Shown in pieces: positions 61,959 to 64,000 of a stretch of DNA of 64,000 bases; the stretch's first letter is position 1; the number at the start of each line of letters is the position of its first letter. The DNA is from UBA11222 sp049323435 (lineage in GTDB: Bacteria > Pseudomonadota > Alphaproteobacteria > UBA11222). The stretch covers positions 1 to 64,000 of the forward strand of contig JBMOMX010000033.1 in the NCBI GenBank assembly GCA_049323435.1, given 5' to 3'. The translations under genes were made by a program, and so were the position numbers. The notes beneath the pieces were generated by a model. The model searched no databases. It saw nothing but the letters and a program-made list of their open reading frames with translations, and was not told the origin of the DNA.

Positions 61959-61987
61959 AACCTAACTTCGCGAAACCGGACTGTCAA
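61959..61987 (-). promoter_or_regulatory. Candidate promoter of the btuB unit
   Basis: On the leftward strand TTGACA (61987-61982) is followed after 17 bases by TAGGTT (61964-61959), close upstream of the riboswitch. A second TTGACA lies 13 bases further up (62000-61995), from a 13-bp tandem duplication. The -10 box is weak. Confidence 0.5.
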
Positions 61988-62019
61988 GAAACACTGTCAA
62001 GAAACGATGCGCACAAACG

Positions 62020-62057
62020 GCAAATCGCGCGCCGCAGTTACGCGGCACGCGATTTGC
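62020..62057 (-). terminator. Hairpin after cold-shock gene
   Basis: GCAAATCGCGCGCCGC (62020-62035) pairs with GCGGCACGCGATTTGC (62042-62057), one mismatch, loop of six. It lies 25 bases past the cold-shock stop codon, reading leftward. Only a short T-rich stretch follows. Confidence 0.65.
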
Positions 62058-62082
62058 TAAACCCTGATCTTTAAGCCGGAGC

Positions 62083-62292
62083 TTAAAGGGCTTTCAGATT
62101 GGCGGCTGACACGCGGCCTTTCTTGGCGTCTTTTTCCAGCTCATAGCTGAGCTTCGCGCCTTCATTGGGGTTGGACATACCAGCGCGTTCAACGGCGCTG
62201 ATATGCAGGAACACGTCCTGACCGCCATCATCGGGTTGGATAAAGCCAAAACCTTTGTTGGCGTTGAACCATTTCACGGTTCCTGTAGGCAT
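62083..62292 (-). CDS. CspA-family cold-shock protein
   Basis: The 69-residue single cold-shock domain (MPTGTVKWFNANKGFGFIQPDDGGQDVFLHISAVERAGM) has RNP1 KGFGFI and RNP2 VFLHI. It binds single-stranded RNA/DNA and melts structures. The ATG at 62292 has GGAG nine bases upstream. The frame to 62343 is not needed. It lies downstream of an RNA helicase gene in the same direction, a common pairing for cold adaptation, with a 121-base gap that may hold its own leader. Confidence 0.95.
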   Translation of the reverse strand: MPTGTVKWFNANKGFGFIQPDDGGQDVFLHISAVERAGMSNPNEGAKLSYELEKDAKKGRVSAANLKAL

Positions 62293-62413
62293 ATTTAGAA
62301 CTCCTAGTTTCTCAGTTGGCAGGTAGCGGCATTGGATCCGCAATTATGTGAAGCGCCAGTTTTTGTTGATGACGCGACGCATGGGTGAACCAGGGCATTT
62401 GCCCTGGAATAGT

Positions 62414-63673
62414 TCAGGCAGCAGGCCGCGCCCTTTCAGTATAGCGCGGCTTGAAGCGGGATTTGGCATTCGGCTTGCCCTGCGCGGCTTTGGCGAAGGG
62501 GGGCCGGTTTGAAGGCTTGCGCGCAGCGGGCGGCGCATTTTCTCGCGGCTTTCCGCCTGCGACGGCCAGCCGGGTTCCGGTCAGTTTTTCGATGCTGCGC
62601 AGATGCCCCATTTCAGTGTCATCGCAAAATGACACGGCAATTCCGCTGGCGCCCGCGCGTGCCGTGCGGCCGATCCGGTGCACATAACATTCCGGCACAT
62701 TGGGCAAGTCAAAATTGATGACATGGGTCACGCCGGTCACATCAATGCCGCGCGCGGCGACATCGGTCGCCACCAGAACGCGGGACTTGCCGCTGCGGAA
62801 ACGGGCCAGCGAAAGCTGGCGGGCCGACTGGCTTTTATTGCCATGCAGCGCCTCGGCTTCGGTCCCGTCCTTGCACAGCGATTCGGCTATGCGGCTGGCG
62901 GAATGCTTGGTGCGTGTAAAGACAATCGCGCGTTCAAGGGCGGGGTCATCCAGCAGGGTTTTAAGCAGCGAACGCTTGTCGCCGGTATTGACGAAAAAAA
63001 CCTTCTGTTCGATTTGCGGATTATCCGCCTCGGTACGGGGCATTTCGACACGCAGCGGGTTGACCAGAACCGCCGACGCCAGCGACGCGACCTCTGCCGG
63101 CATGGTCGCTGAAAACATCAGCGACTGGCGTTTTTTTGGTAATTGCGCGATGATTTTCCTGATGTCCCTGACGAAACCCAGATCAAACATGTGATCGGCT
63201 TCATCAAGCACAAAATGTTCCACCGTGTGCAGTTTCAGATGGCCGCAGGTCATCAGATCCACGATACGTCCAGGGGTGCCGGTGACAATATCGACACCGC
63301 CCGCCAGCTTGTCGATCTGCGGTTTGCGTCCGACGCCGCCATAAATGGTGGCCGAACGCAGGCCCAGATGGCGCGACAGCAAGCGGATATTTTCGTCAAT
63401 CTGCAGCGCCAGCTCGCGTGTTGGCGCCACGATCAGCGCCCGCACGGCAGGGCGCTTCTGTTTTTCCGCCAGCGACAGGCTCTGCAGGATCGGCAGCGCA
63501 AAGGCGGCCGTTTTGCCGGTGCCGGTCTGGGCAAGACCAAGCAGGTCACGCCCTTCAAGAATGCCGGGAATGGAAGCTGCCTGAATGGGTGTAGGGGTGT
63601 TGAAGTTTAGCGTTTTAAGCGCGCGTAGCAGCGGCCCGTTAAGGCCAAAGCCAGTAAAATCCAGAGATTGCAA
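62414..63673 (-). CDS. rhlE: RhlE-type DEAD-box RNA helicase
   Basis: The 419-residue helicase has a Q motif (FNTPTPIQ), motif I AQTGTGKTA, PTRELALQ, GTPGR, motif II VLDEADHMFDLGF, SAT, and motif VI HRIGRTARAG, ending in a basic Pro/Arg/Lys-rich tail. RhlE-like proteins unwind RNA in ribosome assembly and decay. The start is a TTG at 63673 with AGGA ten bases upstream. No nearby ATG fits. It is probably transcribed with the cold-shock gene. Confidence 0.94.
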   Translation of the reverse strand: MQSLDFTGFGLNGPLLRALKTLNFNTPTPIQAASIPGILEGRDLLGLAQTGTGKTAAFALPILQSLSLAEKQKRPAVRALIVAPTRELALQIDENIRLLSRHLGLRSATIYGGVGRKPQIDKLAGGVDIVTGTPGRIVDLMTCGHLKLHTVEHFVLDEADHMFDLGFVRDIRKIIAQLPKKRQSLMFSATMPAEVASLASAVLVNPLRVEMPRTEADNPQIEQKVFFVNTGDKRSLLKTLLDDPALERAIVFTRTKHSASRIAESLCKDGTEAEALHGNKSQSARQLSLARFRSGKSRVLVATDVAARGIDVTGVTHVINFDLPNVPECYVHRIGRTARAGASGIAVSFCDDTEMGHLRSIEKLTGTRLAVAGGKPRENAPPAARKPSNRPPFAKAAQGKPNAKSRFKPRYTERARPAA

Positions 63674-63990
63674 GTGTATTTATTCCTTCGCGCCGCCACT
63701 TAACTGTCTTTTCCTCATGAAAAGACTATATAAAATCCGAGCGGCGCTTTGATCTGCGGCCCACGCGGGAAGGTGGGGCAAACGATATATTGGGTGACTT
63801 ACTCGGGAATGCAACCGCTAATGATGCGCCTGCTCCCACGTTCGCGAGAAATCCTTGGGCGAACATATAGCTAGTTTGGCAAAGGTCAAGCTATTTCGTT
63901 CTTCGCCACCCAGGCAATTGCCCTGAGGCGCAATTTTGGTTAGGTTCCGCCATAGACTGGTGAAGGCCATGCACTGAGGGAGAACAAGCA
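63674..63990. other. Intergenic region, divergent promoters expected
   Basis: No gene or RNA family is recognised. The region separates the leftward helicase gene from a rightward start at 63991, so promoters for both should lie here. Confidence 0.4.
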
Positions 63991-64000
63991 ATGCCATCCA
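63991..64000 (+). CDS. Start of a further gene, cut by window end
   Basis: GAGGGAGAACAAGC is followed by ATGCCATCCA at the window edge. The good ribosome site and spacing suggest a real start (Met-Pro-Ser...). Nothing can be said of the product. Confidence 0.45.

Overview
This 64 kb window is a stretch of bacterial chromosome, GC-rich by eye, most likely from an alphaproteobacterium. The evidence is the gene order kdsD-lptC-lptA-lptB-rpoN-ptsN, the murU-addB-addA-trxA neighbourhood, a DUF3126 protein, a MlaE permease carrying an N-terminal STAS-like domain, and an elongator-type tRNA-Met. The order or genus cannot be settled from the sequence alone. CheY and CheZ point to a motile cell. The LPS export genes, Mla genes, OmpW, BtuB and autotransporter barrel show a Gram-negative envelope.

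Layout. 1-2.8 kb: a tRNA-Met followed by a decayed islet bounded by a 15-bp repeat of the tRNA 3' end. It holds a broken tyrosine integrase, a truncated hypothetical gene, an intact-looking vapBC toxin-antitoxin pair with a palindromic operator, and an hsdS remnant. 3-4.4 kb: a histone H1-like Lys/Ala protein and a long gene-free spacer. 4.4-13.9 kb: gatCAB, then divergent ruvX, a BrkB-family membrane protein, a GNAT enzyme, an AEC transporter, DUF3126, a YghU-type glutathione enzyme and two luciferase-like oxidoreductases. 14.1-26.3 kb: an envelope and signalling region with a FecR-domain Thr-rich exported protein, a small unannotated gene, a VOC protein, ComM, then an operon of exported caspase, lipoprotein alpha/beta hydrolase and CHASE2 adenylyl cyclase. 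Two exported proteins, one an autotransporter-type barrel, are encoded divergently. 26.5-32.5 kb: an ATP-grasp/tyrosine-phosphatase fusion, a methyltransferase-like gene, OmpW with a perfect FNR-type box, a small MITE-like element and a Baeyer-Villiger-type monooxygenase.

32.5-44.4 kb: gshB, a SirB1-family protein, the BON lipoprotein/yraN/rsmI/LpoA-like cluster, and the ptsN, rpoN, lptBAC, kdsD block with purU. 44.5-50.5 kb: mlaE-mlaF-mlaD with an auxiliary lipoprotein and a small hypothetical gene, NnrU, then cheY-cheZ. 50.6-62 kb: ribF, trxA and a long leftward transcription unit btuB-btuM-murU-addB-addA headed by a clear cobalamin riboswitch. 62-64 kb: a cold-shock protein, an RhlE-type helicase, and the first codons of a further gene.

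The most unusual parts are the exported-caspase/lipoprotein-hydrolase/adenylyl-cyclase operon with its divergent exported partners, the ATP-grasp/phosphatase fusion, the B12-riboswitch unit that runs on into cell-wall recycling and recombination genes, and a CheZ with two FliM-like CheY-binding motifs. Family calls rest on motifs read by eye. No database search was possible.
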